Part shown: piece by piece, positions 1 through 11,927 of the stretch
How positions within the stretch are numbered: position 1 is the stretch's first letter
Layout: each line of letters opens with the position of its first letter
NCBI GenBank assembly: GCA_003008705.1
Contig: PDUO01000039.1
Coordinates: 107,976-171,975, forward strand
Reading direction: 5' to 3'
From: Pezicula radicicola
Taxonomy: Eukaryota > Ascomycota > Leotiomycetes > Helotiales > Dermateaceae
DNA: 64,000 nt
Made by a program: the position numbers and the translations under genes
Notes under the pieces: generated by a model
What the model saw: the letters and a program-made list of their open reading frames with translations, nothing else
What the model was told of the DNA's origin: nothing
The model's database searches: none

Positions 1-1020
1 TAATATTATTTATAATATTATTTAAATAAATTTTAAATATTATTTAAATAATATAAGTATTAATATTCTAGATTATTAATAGTAAAGTTTAAATATTAGA
101 TTATTTAATTTTCTATTTATTAATTTCTAAATTATATAAATTTAAAGTAAATTAATATCTAATATTCTATATAGTTATCTCTAGACTAGTAGAGAGAGTT
201 ATCTTAATTAATATAAAAAGTCTTATAAATTTAGTAAATATTATAAATAAAGTAAACTTCTTATTTAAATCTAGATTAATAAATAACTAGATATTTACTC
301 TATTAGATTAGACTATTTTATTAATTATATTAAACTATATATTCTAGTTCTTTAGTATATTTAAATAAATTAAATTCTTAATAGTTTTAAATATTTTAAA
401 TAATATACTAGATTAAATAATAATAATAAAGTTATTTAAATAAATAGTTTATTTTTAATAGTTTATAATAAACTAGTATAAACTATAGAATATTAAATTA
501 AAATACTATAAAATTAATTAAATAATTTAAATTAATTTAAATTAATAAATTAAATTAAATAATTTTAATAAGAAAATTAATCTAAGATATTAAAAGAGAT
601 AAAGGTAATAAATCTAATAGGGTTTAAATAGATACTAATTATAATAGAATAAAGTAATAAATATTACTTAGATAATTAATAACTTAGAGTAGTAAATAAG
701 ACTCTTATTAATTAATATAAAATTATTTAATTTTAGTAGAAAATAAAGGTATTTATTATAAGAGAGTAATAACTAGACTTATAACTATAAACCCTTAATT
801 ACCTTAAATATATAGTATATAGAGAAAGTATAGAATATAGTAAAAATTATAAATAAAGGTTTAATTACTTACCTCTATTAAATAAAAGAAAGTCTAGACT
901 TATATATTAAAGGAGAGGTACCTAAAATAGGCCTAGATCTATATAAAATAAGGTATTTAAGGTATTGATCTATTAATATAAAAATAGTACTATACTAGGC
1001 TAGAATAGTTAGAATTAATC
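1..1020. repeat. RIP-mutated AT-rich repeat, left edge of window
   Basis: Very AT-rich sequence with no usable reading frame. From about 880 to 1020 it aligns with 37880-38008 plus 39022-39069, so it is one copy of a duplicated segment that continues into the cupin gene at 1083. G and C are nearly absent up to about 1020, then composition turns sharply to normal, which marks the limit of heavy mutation. The full repeat extends off the left end and its identity is unknown. Confidence 0.8.
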
Positions 1021-1082
1021 TATGATTTCGGAGGGATCAGCGGGCACTAGGGCCACCAGAAATGAAGATATATTAGAAACAC

Positions 1083-1667
1083 ATGATTACAGGCCGACAG
1101 ACTGTTTCGTGGGAAGGAAAGCGCGAAGTCATCATGCTTGGTCCAGTTCGTCTCGAGGTTCTCGAGGACGGTTCAAACACAGACAACAGAATCGGCGCTG
1201 TCACTCTGACCTTGCCACCGAATTCATCCGGTCCTCCTCAACACTGGCACCAAGTAGGTATTTCTCAGCTCCCAGGATTCCAGATACCTGACCTTCCTAG
1301 ATGCATGACGAGACCTTCCTCATTACTTCAGGCTCAGTGACATTCACGTCGCGTGAACAAAAGACTATTTTGAATACCGGTGACTACATCGTAGTCCCGC
1401 CCATGGCACCTCAGTGAGCATCAAACCAAAGCACAGTGGGAGTATTCTTGGCTATCAAAGCTGATATGCAACAGCACCTTTGCGAACGAGTCTGATGAAA
1501 TTGCGACTATTTACAATAGTTTCACACCGGCGTATTACGTCAATTACTTTCGCGTTATGGCTCAAATGGTTAAAGATAATGGTGGAAAGCTTACGCAGGA
1601 AATTGCAACTGAGGTCATGTCTCGTTATGCTACACTGCAGACAAAGAATATGGGAGAGTCGTTTTGA
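1083..1667 (+). CDS. Small cupin-domain protein, three exons
   Basis: Predicted exons are 1083-1253, 1301-1413 and 1475-1667, giving about 158 residues. Intron 1 (1254-1300) starts GTAGGT and ends CTAG. Intron 2 (1414-1474) starts GTGAGC, has a CTGAT branch-like site and ends CAG; splicing it removes an apparent in-frame stop and joins MAPH to TFAN. The protein has the cupin motif-1 start PPNSSGPPQHWH, a strand with FLITSGSVTF, and motif 2 as NTGDYIVVPPMAPH, followed by FTPAYYVNYFR, common in fungal single-cupin proteins. Function within the superfamily (dioxygenase, isomerase or binding protein) cannot be read. It lies upstream of a Zn2Cys6 regulator and a reductase on the same strand. The start is the first ATG that leaves a normal cupin N-terminus. 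A heavily mutated copy lies at 39132. Confidence 0.75.
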
Positions 1668-2092
1668 TAAGTAAATCAATGGGAGGAAAAGCCTCATATG
1701 CCACAAACGATCATCTATTACCGTCGGCGAACATGATCTGAAACTACAAAATCATAGGTACACATATGAAGTTTTCTGTTTCTATAATTGAATTCATGAT
1801 TTCTCTTCTACAAGGGCCGAAGTAAATTACGATAATCGATGTTGTCTGCCAAGCGCCGCTGTTCCGGTGTTGAGAGCTGTGACTGGTCGGGTCGTTCTTG
1901 CGACTTTTTATGGCTTAGCAGTTCTGGGATATGCAGGCATTCGATTCTTGTTTAGGCATAGTGCAGAAACGAGAGACGCATAACAGAGATTGACAGCGAA
2001 ATGTCAAGTATCTTTGAATAAGCCACGCTCGCTCAACGACCCTGATACATTCATCTTCTCCTACTCCTCCAAGTCTCAACAATATCACCATT

Positions 2093-3397
2093 TTGATGGC
2101 GGCCATTACTCTGTCTCATTTAGAATCTGATGGAATACCGGAAAGGAAAAGAAGACCCAGCTCGAAGGTGAAAACAGGTTGCGTAACATGTAGGTCAGTG
2201 TTTGCCGCAGTCTCCATCCATACTTCCATCTCTTCTCATGCTGACTTTGCAACAAGAATTCGGAGAGTTAAATGTGACGAGACAAAGCCAGCATGCCAGA
2301 GATGTGCCAAGACGGGTCGTACTTGTGATGGTTACGAGTCTATTTTCCGGCCAGTCAAACATACACCCACATCCGTCTCGACTTTTACGGGTGGTATTCT
2401 CCCAGCGCCACCTGCACCTCTTTCCCAGCCCAGACTCTCTGATGTGACGCCGCCATATAATGTCAGCATGCTCTCTCGGTATTTTACCCCGAAAACCCTT
2501 TCTCGCCTTAACGCCGGATACGAAGCAGAAGCCCAAGAAGTACTTCGCGCCAGTGTCTCGGAACCAGCCATACGCCACGCCATCATTTCCCTCCGTTCTC
2601 TTCGTGAAAGCTTCGAACAGTTCGGCAGAGTCTCTCTCCTTGGCATCCAGCGGACACCAAGCTTCTACCATGGGCTCCAGCAGTACAACAAAGCACTAGT
2701 TACTCTTGCTGGCAAGCTGTCAGAAGTGCATAGCAACTGTCTCCGATCGACGCTTCTTTGTTGCCAATTGTTCATCAGTATTGAACTCACGCAAAAGGAC
2801 TATGCATCTGCCACACAACACTTTATTCGTGGATTCAAAATTATGTACGATTATCATGCGCGGCCAGCCTTTGATGATATGGGGAACCTTACAAAAGTAA
2901 AGCATCAGCATCTCCCAAACATAGATATCTTTGCTCTCAAGCTTTTCATACCAGCATGTCGCAGATCGTATGAGATGCCAAACATCTCCACGAACAATCC
3001 TGGATTGACAGATACTATTCGTCAGTATCGCATCGAACTCGTATCACTTGCGGAATCAACTCTTCGTCTACTTGATGATATTTCTAGGATTACTTCGGTA
3101 GAGGATGGTCTGACTTTGCTGAATGAGAAGGAACACCTTTTGAAACGCGTACAAGATTGGTACATGAATATTCAAATCCACCTAGCACAACTCGAGGTGC
3201 CAGACATCAACAGCTCGCGCGCAAGCTTCCTATTTCTTTTCCACTCCACCCTCAAAGTCGTCATCACCATGGCGCTCAACTACTCGCAAGAAGTTAGGGA
3301 TAGCCTAGATTCGGAATTCGACAATATGATCATGATTGCCCAGAATTTGACGGAAGTGTATAGTCACGCTGCAATCTACAATGTATTGAAGAGATGA
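2093..3397 (+). CDS. Zn2Cys6 transcription factor (fungal-specific regulator)
   Basis: An intron at 2194-2256 (63 nt, GTCAGT...CAAG) interrupts the zinc cluster; because it is a multiple of three the unspliced frame stays open. After splicing the binuclear cluster reads CVTCRIRRVKCDETKPAC followed by QRCAKTGRTC, with all six cysteines in C-X2-C-X6-C-X5-C-X2-C-X6-C spacing near residues 30-60. The remaining 350 residues are a helical middle region without membrane segments, similar in layout to DUF3468-type fungal regulators. Predicted length is about 413 residues, short for the class but with a clean end. It probably acts in the nucleus as a pathway-specific regulator; the neighbouring cupin and reductase on the same strand are candidate targets (inference). 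Confidence 0.85.
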   Translation: MMAAITLSHLESDGIPERKRRPSSKVKTGCVTCRSVFAAVSIHTSISSHADFATRIRRVKCDETKPACQRCAKTGRTCDGYESIFRPVKHTPTSVSTFTGGILPAPPAPLSQPRLSDVTPPYNVSMLSRYFTPKTLSRLNAGYEAEAQEVLRASVSEPAIRHAIISLRSLRESFEQFGRVSLLGIQRTPSFYHGLQQYNKALVTLAGKLSEVHSNCLRSTLLCCQLFISIELTQKDYASATQHFIRGFKIMYDYHARPAFDDMGNLTKVKHQHLPNIDIFALKLFIPACRRSYEMPNISTNNPGLTDTIRQYRIELVSLAESTLRLLDDISRITSVEDGLTLLNEKEHLLKRVQDWYMNIQIHLAQLEVPDINSSRASFLFLFHSTLKVVITMALNYSQEVRDSLDSEFDNMIMIAQNLTEVYSHAAIYNVLKR

Positions 3398-3764
3398 TTA
3401 AATGAGTTTAGATAGTTGTAATAACGAACGCTGGCAAAAAGAAATATCATAAATCTAGCACTGAAATTAAAACACAAGCGTCCGGAGTATTCCAGGTCCG
3501 CATCTTTTACTGTGAGCAACAAACGGTACCATTATAATTTGGAAAATCTGGGCCTTTCCGGAACACAAACGTAAAACCACTGCCCGATATTTCTCCCCAC
3601 CGGAAATTCAAGTGGCAACACGTCATTTTGGACCTCTCTGTCTGTTTGTCCCAGTACTCTCCAACACCTCCGATTTCGTTAGCATCGGGCCTGCAGCTGG
3701 CTGACAGAATGGACCTGCCTCGCCGTAGCACAGATCTATGCCTAAATTATTTCCCGCCCGTTGC

Positions 3765-3771
3765 TATAAAA
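3765..3771 (+). promoter_or_regulatory. TATA box for the NAD(P)-binding gene
   Basis: TATAAAA at this position lies about 120 bases before the ATG at 3890, in a 490-base intergenic gap. This spacing fits a fungal core promoter with a moderate 5' leader. Confidence 0.45.
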
Positions 3772-3889
3772 AGACAGCCTGTCCCAGACATTTGGAAGTA
3801 AAAGCACAACAATCATCATACCATCCTACCGTCATAAAGTTCCAGCATATGTTCATGCTTGTTATCTTGTTTATCCAGCACTATTCATA

Positions 3890-4561
3890 ATGCATTTTCT
3901 TCTTCTCGGCGGCAGCGGTCGAACTGGGAAGCTCGTAATCAGCGAGATCCTATCTCGTAGTAACACTGTCACGGCTCTGGTGCGGGATATGGCATCCCTC
4001 GAACCACGGAAGGGCCTTATTGTTGTCCAAGGAAATCCACTGAATATCAGCGACGTGGAGAAAGCATTCAAGGTCTCAGCCCCAGTGGTTCCAGACGCTG
4101 CGATTATGACGATAGCTTCTGTGCGAGAAAGTGACAGCCCGTTTGCGAAACAAGTCTCACCGCCGAGACTCCTGGCCGACTCGAGCAAGAATCTGGTAGA
4201 GGTTCTCAAGAAGAATGGCGTCAAGAGAGTTGTCATCATGTCCACCATGGGCGTAGGTGATTCATGGGCTGGCTTACCGATTTTGTCGAAACTTGTCATG
4301 GGATATTCAAATATCAAGTACACGCTGGAGGACCATGACCTTCTCGATAAGGAGATAAGAGGCAGCGGAATGGACTTTACGCTTGTGCGGCCGACGAGGC
4401 TCGAATATGATGAAAAGGTTAAGGCTGTTAAAACGTATGGCAGTAATGGGAAAGGGCATGGGATGATGTCTTCGATGACGACGGGGACGGCAGCAAGTTT
4501 CTTAGTGCAGGTAGCAGAGGGTAGGAAGTGGGTGGGAGAGGACATTACAGTATCGAATTGA
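3890..4561 (+). CDS. NAD(P)-binding Rossmann reductase, NmrA/atypical SDR type
   Basis: An intronless 223-residue ORF opening with a beta strand and GGSGRTG, the glycine-rich dinucleotide loop of NAD(P)H-binding (PF13460-like) proteins. Later segments fit the fold: VTALVRD at the end of the second strand, VVQGNPLN, then VKRVVIMSTMGVGDS, and TLVRPTRL near the C-terminus. No YxxxK pair is evident in the usual place, as expected for atypical SDRs of the flavin reductase/NmrA group. It probably reduces a small molecule or senses nucleotides; the substrate is unknown. It is third in a co-directional trio with the cupin and Zn2Cys6 genes, suggesting a small metabolic cluster. The gene looks intact. 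Confidence 0.85.
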   Translation: MHFLLLGGSGRTGKLVISEILSRSNTVTALVRDMASLEPRKGLIVVQGNPLNISDVEKAFKVSAPVVPDAAIMTIASVRESDSPFAKQVSPPRLLADSSKNLVEVLKKNGVKRVVIMSTMGVGDSWAGLPILSKLVMGYSNIKYTLEDHDLLDKEIRGSGMDFTLVRPTRLEYDEKVKAVKTYGSNGKGHGMMSSMTTGTAASFLVQVAEGRKWVGEDITVSN

Positions 4562-4790
4562 GATGTGCATCATTCCAAAAATCTTTCACCTTATGAGGCA
4601 CCTCTCCGTCGGGACCGCCAATTAACACCTCCATTGATTGCCCTGTTCTCAATTTGCATGCATCTGCTGAGTTCGAGATTTCGTAAGAGTTGTCTATTCT
4701 GATATTGAAATAAATTGTGTTTCTCCTGTCGAGAATAGGGATGTTATTCGTAGTATCTTTCTCTTGATCCATGATTCTTGAATACCACAT
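4545..4790 (-). CDS. Doubtful small ORF converging on the reductase gene
   Basis: An 81-codon ORF whose stop overlaps the last codons of the reductase gene on the other strand. The translation includes LRTGQSMEVLIGGPDGEVP and looks protein-like, but no family is recognised. Just upstream, another frame reads a C-x2-C, C-x2-C pattern (CNNC, CVIC) near 4840-4870, so this may be the last exon of a small decayed gene. No start context or splice sites settle it. Confidence 0.2.
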   Translation of the reverse strand: MWYSRIMDQEKDTTNNIPILDRRNTIYFNIRIDNSYEISNSADACKLRTGQSMEVLIGGPDGEVPHKVKDFWNDAHLNSIL

Positions 4791-4799
4791 ATTCTGCTA

Positions 4800-7700
4800 T
4801 ATTGGAGACTGAATGTGCTTGGCTTGTTTCAGAACTAAGTGACGTTCTACATATAACACACTTATTCTTGAAACAATTATTGCAACCGTCCTTACTAGAT
4901 CCAGCAACAAAAATGGCGTATGTATAAATCTCTTGCTATAGAGGCATAGCAGTTTTTGAGGTAATCATTCCAAAGAGTCAGCGTGAATTATGAATCAGAG
5001 AAGAAGCCGAAGTCGATGGTAAACCTAACCGATTCATGGATGTCGTCGAAGATTTCTTGAAAACTGTTCCGCACAATTTGGGAAAGCATGGCCGTTAGGA
5101 AAGAAAAGCAGGTAGACCTTTACGGAATTACCCTCTACAAGGCTGGGAATTGCTCGATTTGGTTGACAAGGACTGTTTCTGCTCCAGAGAGCTGCCTAAA
5201 CACAAGGATAGAGAGCTGAAGTCCTGCTAGTGAAGATTTCGGAATGTTATAATGTGCTCACAATTTTTAGCAGCAAATTTGGCTAGCTCATCAAAGAGGG
5301 TGTAACAGACAACACTAACTGCAAAAGCTAGTTAGCCATTCCCAAAGGCTTAGGGCTACTAGTAATAAGCAGACCATGCCTTGTGGAAATTGGAAAAGAT
5401 TGCTAAGGCTCAGATCAAATATTTCGATATCTTACATCGGATCTAGAATAGGGAACACCGAGACGCGCAGTACTGTTTGGATACGGGGAAGTCAAATATA
5501 CTTGTGTACCAGTCCAAAAATTACGAAAGCGTTTAACATCTATTATGAATATATTCTCTCAAGATCTCAACCTCCAGTTCTTGGAAATGGGCGCATCTGG
5601 AGGCACATTGATCTTTGGTGACCTGGAACATTATTTTGAATGTTTGAAAAAAGAAAAAGAAAAAGAGATTGCTTCCAAGTCACATCCAAATCGACAGAAG
5701 ATGCAAATAGGGCCTCAAAGTGTATTGCCTCCAGAGCCTATATCACAAGAGCAGGAGCAGCCAGAACTACAGTCTGTAGAAATCTTGTAAACCCATCAAA
5801 CAAGAATACGACCTAGGAGGACAAGAAACCATTAATTTACAGCTTAAAATAAGAGTGTGGCAAGCAGATAGCAGTTTCGTCGTAGTCTACCTCCGGCTTA
5901 GAGCAGTGTCGTTCTTATTGCGACGTCGAATCACAGTCAATGATTTATAATTTCATTGCCGACTACATTCTAGTAGTACTGTCATAATGTAACTCCCTAG
6001 GATGAATATGCATGCCCCCAACTTATCGCAGGATTTATTGGACACTTGTATTATAATCCTGGGCACGGCGTTTCTCGAAAGTGCTTCCCGAAGGAAAAGG
6101 TCAAGTACAACATTTTTAATAGCCGGTTCCCCTCCCACCGCGCTTCGCTATTAGTGATCAGTAATTATAACAGCCTAGAAGGAAAGTCTTGGCGAACCTG
6201 AGGATCTGCCGGCAGTGGTGGCTTGCTCTTTTTGTTCCGAGAGTCCGATATAGTCTCCTTATATCTCAACCGACACTAAACGAAAGGCCGCGGAAACTTG
6301 AGGCTAAGACTCCTGTTTTCTAGGGGATCCCGTTTTGCATTGATTTTCGGTGTGTCGAATCTGCGTACCACAGGCTGGAGTACTCTTTATTGCAGTACAA
6401 TAACTGAGAATACTGACGCCTGTAGTACAAATAAGGCACGCATATTATTCCATAGTATGCTAAACTACAATGCTTTATTCTTACCAATTGACATGCTCGC
6501 AGCTATAAAACTAGGACTCTTGCTCCGAGTGTTTAAGAGCAGGTCTCATTCTATAATTATAAATAGAGCCTTTTAGACGGGTTTACATTTGGCTCTCCAG
6601 TACTTTCAAGGGGCCAGGTTTTGGTCGCCACTTTCCGTATTTTACCATTTTTATTATCGAAGCCGTATAAATTTAATATTTTCCACGTTGTAAGAGACTT
6701 CTTATAGCGATTTGTTCAATAAAGAAGGATTTTACGAGGCAAAGGTTTATCCGGTAATACTTAGTCAGGATTTATTATAGCAGAGATGGGTGAACTAATA
6801 CGTCTATTATATATGGTGGACGTACATGGTAGATGTATTAAATCCAGGAGCAAGTGTCTTAGAGAGTTAGAAGACCCCGCAGGGGTGGCAAGTTACTGCT
6901 CATCAATATTAACAGACTCGAGTACGACTTGTAGCTCTCAGAGTACATAGATTCTACATCTATTTTGATCGATACTAAACGGAATATCACGGAAACTTGA
7001 GTTTGAGGTTCAGACCTCCTTTTTTAAGGGGTTTCGTTTCAAAAGTGGGGTTAATAATTTATTAGACTACTTCTCCTTAAACTATAAAGAGGGCCATACA
7101 CCGTCTTGAAGTATGTTAAGGTGTTATACTTCAGGCGCAGTCACTTCGAGGTGCAGTCTTCCAAATCGATGCACAGGGGGTCCAGATATTGCTCCTCCTT
7201 TGCTCGGATATGGCAGACAAACACGCTCACTATATAGGGAGCCGACTTGGTCCCCCTGAATATAGTCGTGTAGAGTTGGCAACTTTCGTACAGTAGAACC
7301 GAATAGTAAGTAACTTACAATCAGTCGCTAGAAGGGAGAGTAGGAACTTGACTAAGTAACCTAAGTAGAGGGTGAAGCAAGGGTAAGTAGTGCCTAAGTA
7401 GAGCGGCGATACTAACTAACTACATTAGAGGCGAAGATCGTGAATTGTCGTCTAAGATTACCTATATAATTATAGACGATAATTTTAGCTACTAGAATCT
7501 ATTTCCGTCTTTAAACCTAAGTAATCGCTGCTCTAACCTGAGCCGAGCCCTGAGTCCTAAGTATACTAATAAGTTAGCTGGATTTTACTCAGGGGTCCTC
7601 TTTCAGTCCCTTACGGATCGGCTATATTTTTTATATTTTGGGGAGGGGGCCTTCTTGGACCCCCAGGTCTATTTTGGTATTCGGAATACTACAATTACGA

Positions 7701-8240
7701 GTGAATTGGTTTGGAAGACTATACTTTTAAGTGCTTGCCTTTAAAGGATAATACCTGCACATACTACAAAACGGTATATGTGCCTTACTTTTACTTTAAG
7801 CCAAAGTAGTCTGGGTTGCAGCAATATAATTCGGACTACTCTGTTAATCAGCGTTGTCCGCCCGTCTTCGAGATGCCCGCCCGGGAAGGGACAGAACAAA
7901 GGTATCGATTAGCAGTTTCTATATTGAAGAGTACCTTTAAAAGAGAATAAAGAAGGGAATTACTAGTCGATACATAGTTAGTAACACAGGCGCCGAGTCA
8001 CGCGGGGTATAACTTACGGATCTATAATTAGTAAGATCTGTCCTACCTAGGTCATTTACTGTAGGATATCACGTATATCAACGGGGCTTTCTAGACGAAA
8101 CGCTGCATTGATTCTGGTGATCTATTCCTTTTAACCGGTAAGGCTGTTAATCGTTGTTGGATTCTTACATAATCCAGCGGCTGAAAGCCTAATTTAGCTA
8201 GCTTGAGCTGGTGTATATAAGCACCTCAAACTTCTTAGCG
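4800..8240. other. Gene-poor interval with unrecognised remnants
   Basis: No gene is convincingly supported. At 5010-5230 the forward frame reads KPNRFMDVVEDFLKTVPHNL then stops, and at 5545-5790 an 81-codon ORF has a KKEKEKE run and a proline/glutamine-rich tail; both may be pieces of one lost gene. Two related segments near 6270-6340 and 6975-7045 share CACTAAACG...GGAAACTTGAG...AGGGG and suggest an old duplication. The 378 bp repeat at 7249 lies inside this interval and is listed separately. Confidence 0.4.
7249..7626 (+). repeat. About 378 bp dispersed direct repeat, copy 1
   Basis: Begins GGTCCCCCTGAATATAGTCG and ends near CGGATCGGCTAT. It is collinear with 11928-12306 over its whole length with scattered substitutions. 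Shared landmarks include GTAGAACCGAA, TCAGTCGCTAGA, CGCCTAAGTAGAGC-like and AAGTTAGCT. It has no coding potential. Size and direct orientation would fit a solo LTR or a non-autonomous element, but no TG...CA ends or target duplication are clear. Confidence 0.65.
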
Positions 8241-8403
8241 ATGAATGAACCATCCCTCCTTTCTAATAAAATTTTCCTACCAAAAGTGGCCTACCAGTAA
8301 GGGTGTTGGTTCTTGTCTTCTGCCGACCCACGAGACTACATCTCCCATCGTCACCCTAGCGTCCGATATCTCCAGGCGTGAAAATACGACGTGCTCTGAG
8401 ACG

Positions 8404-10499
8404 ATGCCCCTCTGTGAGCATTGCGCTTCTGCGATACAAGCATTATATCCACAGAGCACTACTTCCCGGAATCGTCAGGTTGTAACAGTCAAGCTCCCAA
8501 TTCTAGGACAGTGTGATGTAAACAACTGTTGGGTCTGCTTCAAGCTCTCGACATGCTTGGAATCTGAGGATCTCGACGCCTTTTCCAGATGGAAGACGGA
8601 TCCATTGAGCGTAAGATTCATCCCGAATGCCGAGGCAAGATCCCCAAAAGGCGGCATTGTTTCGTCGCGTATATTTGTGGGGGTTGAGTTGGACGGTACG
8701 AGAGACAGCGGTCAATTTGGCGAGCTTGATTTTTGCTTCATTCCGCGCACAGGTATTATAATTGCTGGGACAGAGGAACACTCTTGTTTCATACTAACAA
8801 CGACCCAGACTTACAGGAGCTGATAGGCTCCAAGCCTGCAAATCCAGCAAACGATTCATTCGATATTTCGTTGGTGAAGGAGTGGATCGATACATGCCGT
8901 AAAACGCACAAGCTATGCAATAGGAAGAGAGAATGTTGGTATCCCACTCGGCTGCTTCACATCATCTCTGGTGATCAAGCCAGGCTGATCCTCTCTGAGG
9001 ATCATGCTCCAAAAGGTTATTATCTAACATTAAGCCACCGCTGGGGAAATTTTCAATATACAAAGCTCCTAACAACAACCCTGGCACAGCTTCAGAGCGT
9101 TATTGCTGTTTCTCACCTTCCTCCTGCGTTTCGGGATGCCATCAAGGTCGCTACTCTCTTGGATATCGAGTACATCTGGATCGACGGTCTATGCATAAAG
9201 CAAGATCGAGATGACCGCTCAGACTGGGAAGTCGAATCTCTAAAGATGGGGAAAGTATATGAGAATGCGTTCCTCAATATATCAGCGACTCTGGCCGTTC
9301 ACGGCAACGAGCCTCTCTGGCGCAACCAACAGCTGAGCCCCTTCGGCCTTTCCGAGATGACGCTCAGGATCGACGACACACAAGATGTATTCTACTTGCT
9401 AGATGGAGATATTTGGATAGACGAGATCACCAGCGCTCCGCTCAATAAGCGGGGTTGGGTCTTCCAAGAGCGTTTCTTGGCGAAGAGAGTTCTGCACTTT
9501 AGCACCAGGCAGTTGGGATGGGAATGCCAAGAAATGACAGCATTGGAAATGCTCCCAAAAGGATTACCGGCCATCTTGGGGAGGCCACTGGCGAAAAATT
9601 TGATCCAGAGCGTGCTTAGCAAGAGGGCGCCTGATGCACCCCATAGCTCGATCGAAGAATGGCTTGGCACCTGGCATAATATCGTCGAGGAATATTCCAA
9701 GGGTTCCTTTACATTTCCCGCAGACAAATTGATTGCATTTGCAGGTATTGGCCCCATGGTCTCAGAGCACATAGGAACCGAGTATATTTCTGGAATGCTA
9801 TTAGGGTCGCTAACCTACGACCTGGCATGGTGGCGTTGGATGGAAGACAGGACTCGATTCCCGCTTATAGACGCCTGCACCCGTGCCCCAAGCTGGTCTT
9901 GGGCATCGGTGGATGGCGAGATTAACTTTCCCATGGACGGTGCCAACCTGCGAAACTCTCGAACGTTTATCAAGAACATTGGTATCATCCGTGAGCGCAA
10001 CGACCTATTGAAAAATCATAGTCGTCTCAGGGTCCAGGGAGTTTGTATGCCGCTAAGGGTAACGTGGTCCGAAGGTGACATATTCGAATTCTCAATCTCT
10101 GAGCTGTCTGCGTGCAGATTCACGACAGAAGGTGAATCAGGTGCCTCGAGCATTGATTGTGACATCCCTCTCGAAGAGATGCGAGATTTGGAGAGGCGAG
10201 GTTGTATTCTGGTTCTGCCTCTCTATTCGACAACGCGGTTCTTTTACAGCCTGTTGATCCATAGAAAGCGGGGCAGGGGTTCGCATAGACGCATTGGATT
10301 AGTTACTATACCAGTCCAGGCGCAGACCGCCACCAAAGATATGATTGACACAGGTCTAACAAAGGCCCATTTAAAGCAGTGGTGGAGAGACAAGAGACCA
10401 AAAGCGGAAGATGAGCCTTTCTACCACTGGAACCGCAAAGCCCTTCGTCTTATGGATCATGTTGAGTCTTCAACGTGCAGAACTATCGAGATATCATAG
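8404..10499 (+). CDS. HET-domain protein (heterokaryon incompatibility)
   Basis: Two exons: 8404-8752 and 8809-10499. The intron (8753-8808) has donor GTATTA, a perfect TACTAAC branch site and a CAG acceptor, and joins the frames as IPRT-DLQEL. The HET domain is clear: YLTLSHRWG, then LPPAFRDAIKVATLLDIEYI, WIDGLCIKQD, and MGKVYENAFLNISAT. The conserved C-terminal pieces follow: RGWVFQERFLAKRVLHF, KLIAFAGIG and APSWSWASVDGEI. Predicted length is about 680 residues, typical for the family. I start at MPLCEHC because fungal HET proteins often begin this way; an in-frame ATG at 8245 would add 53 residues. HET proteins trigger cell death after fusion of unlike hyphae. No lesions are seen, unlike many neighbours. 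Confidence 0.88.
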
Positions 10500-11446
10500 C
10501 TGCGATATTCACGCTATTAGTTACATATGATAAAATATTGCTAGACTTACGGTGCGAAGTTTGTGTAGAGTAGAATATATAGGATTCTACTGCCCTAAGA
10601 AGGAAGATTTCCTTCACACAGATTATGAAAGGGGTATAAAAGAACCCCATATCCTAGATCACTATTCCCAAGCATATCTAGTCTCGCAATTCCGGTGAGA
10701 GCATCGCCCTTCGTCTGGCATTCCTCTATTAAACTTGCTTGGTTCTGATTTATTTGGGAGAGCAGGTAAAAATAGCAGCACTTGATAAAAGGAGAGTGAT
10801 ACCATACATGGGACAAAGCAAAATTGAACAACCTCGCTCTGTAGTTTTTTTTTGGTTAGACGTGTTGAGTACGGTGCTCAATGGAGCCGGTATTGTGGAT
10901 TCTGCAAACAGTAAGAAATAAATATTAGGAAGAGCTGCGTAAATAAGGTAAGTTAGTCAGCATTTCCAACACTAATTCCAGCAGGCCTTCGTATTCAATT
11001 TGTTGAAAGTTAAGGGACCAGCCTAAGGCATGGACTTATGAACGCACTTACGTTTCCTGCGACAGAAGTCCCTAACAAAAGCACTTCTTATTGCCCATAT
11101 ATATAGCTAGAATATCCTGCTATTGATTTTGCATAGTAGACAATTGTAATTCAATTTTTACCTTACTTGGCCGTGTGAATTGCTCTTTTCTTCCGATTTT
11201 TGGTTAAGCGGTGTGGATTCTGCCATCATGTAATTACACCAACACCTATTTATATTGACCAAATTAACATAGACGCTACTAGCACGAAAAGCTATATATT
11301 CCACTTAAACTGTATTAACCCTCAAGATATTAATATTTCCAGTACTGCGCTGTTTACTGCCGCTTATTAAAGTTTATCTTTGGGGAAACTTGCACCGACA
11401 GAGATAACACTTCTATTTTCATAGCTTTGAGTAATTTATATTAAAA
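10500..11446. other. Intergenic, no recognised feature
   Basis: AT-rich non-coding sequence after the HET gene. Short ORFs occur on both strands but none has a recognisable motif or splice-supported extension. Confidence 0.5.
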
Positions 11447-11465
11447 ACCTGCAGAATCGCGAGAA

Positions 11466-11705
11466 GGGCGTTGCGATTCGCTGCTGAAGGACGAGATTCT
11501 TGTACCTGGTTTAAAGCGCCTCGACATCGAAAGCTCGATTTATCACCATGAGAAGAACCGTGAGAAGGACCTGGTTTCATTTGCCATACAAGCAGCCTAC
11601 GGAGAAGAGTGCGGTATTGTAGAGGATGATAATTTCTTCACATATGACGACGAGAACGATACTTGGCCAAAACGAGGCGTTATATTTGCAAGGATATGGA
11701 TATGA
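11466..11705 (+). pseudogene. Short coding remnant, unknown family
   Basis: A forward frame without ATG reads about 79 codons containing LLKDEILVPGLKRLDIESS, FAIQAAYGEECGI and FTYDDENDTWP before a TGA. The acidic, balanced composition looks like true coding sequence, but nothing joins it on either side. It may be the orphan end of a gene destroyed by insertion of the repeat copy at 11928. No family is recognised. Confidence 0.25.
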
Positions 11706-11927
11706 CAATACATACACATTCCGTCTTTTATTTTTATATCGAACCAATATTCATTATAGCAAGAACAAGGCTCCATATTGATTCGGGCTATAGCATTGTG
11801 GAAGATCTAGATGTTCTACCATTGCTCGGCCGTGAGGAGGCCTAGAGCAGCAGGTGGGGGCCTCTCCAGGTGTTGATGAGGGAGAGTAACTGGGACAGGA
11901 CTGGGGGCCTTAATAGGAGCTGGAATA

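Noticed and set aside
1411..1416. In-frame TGA in the cupin gene
   Set aside because: Removed by a canonical 61-base intron starting GTGAGC, which restores the cupin motif 2.
2195..2671. Reverse ORF of 158 codons
   Set aside because: Shadow of the Zn2Cys6 gene on the other strand.
3871..4545. Reverse ORF of 224 codons, Ser-rich
   Set aside because: Shadow of the reductase, which has a clear Rossmann motif.
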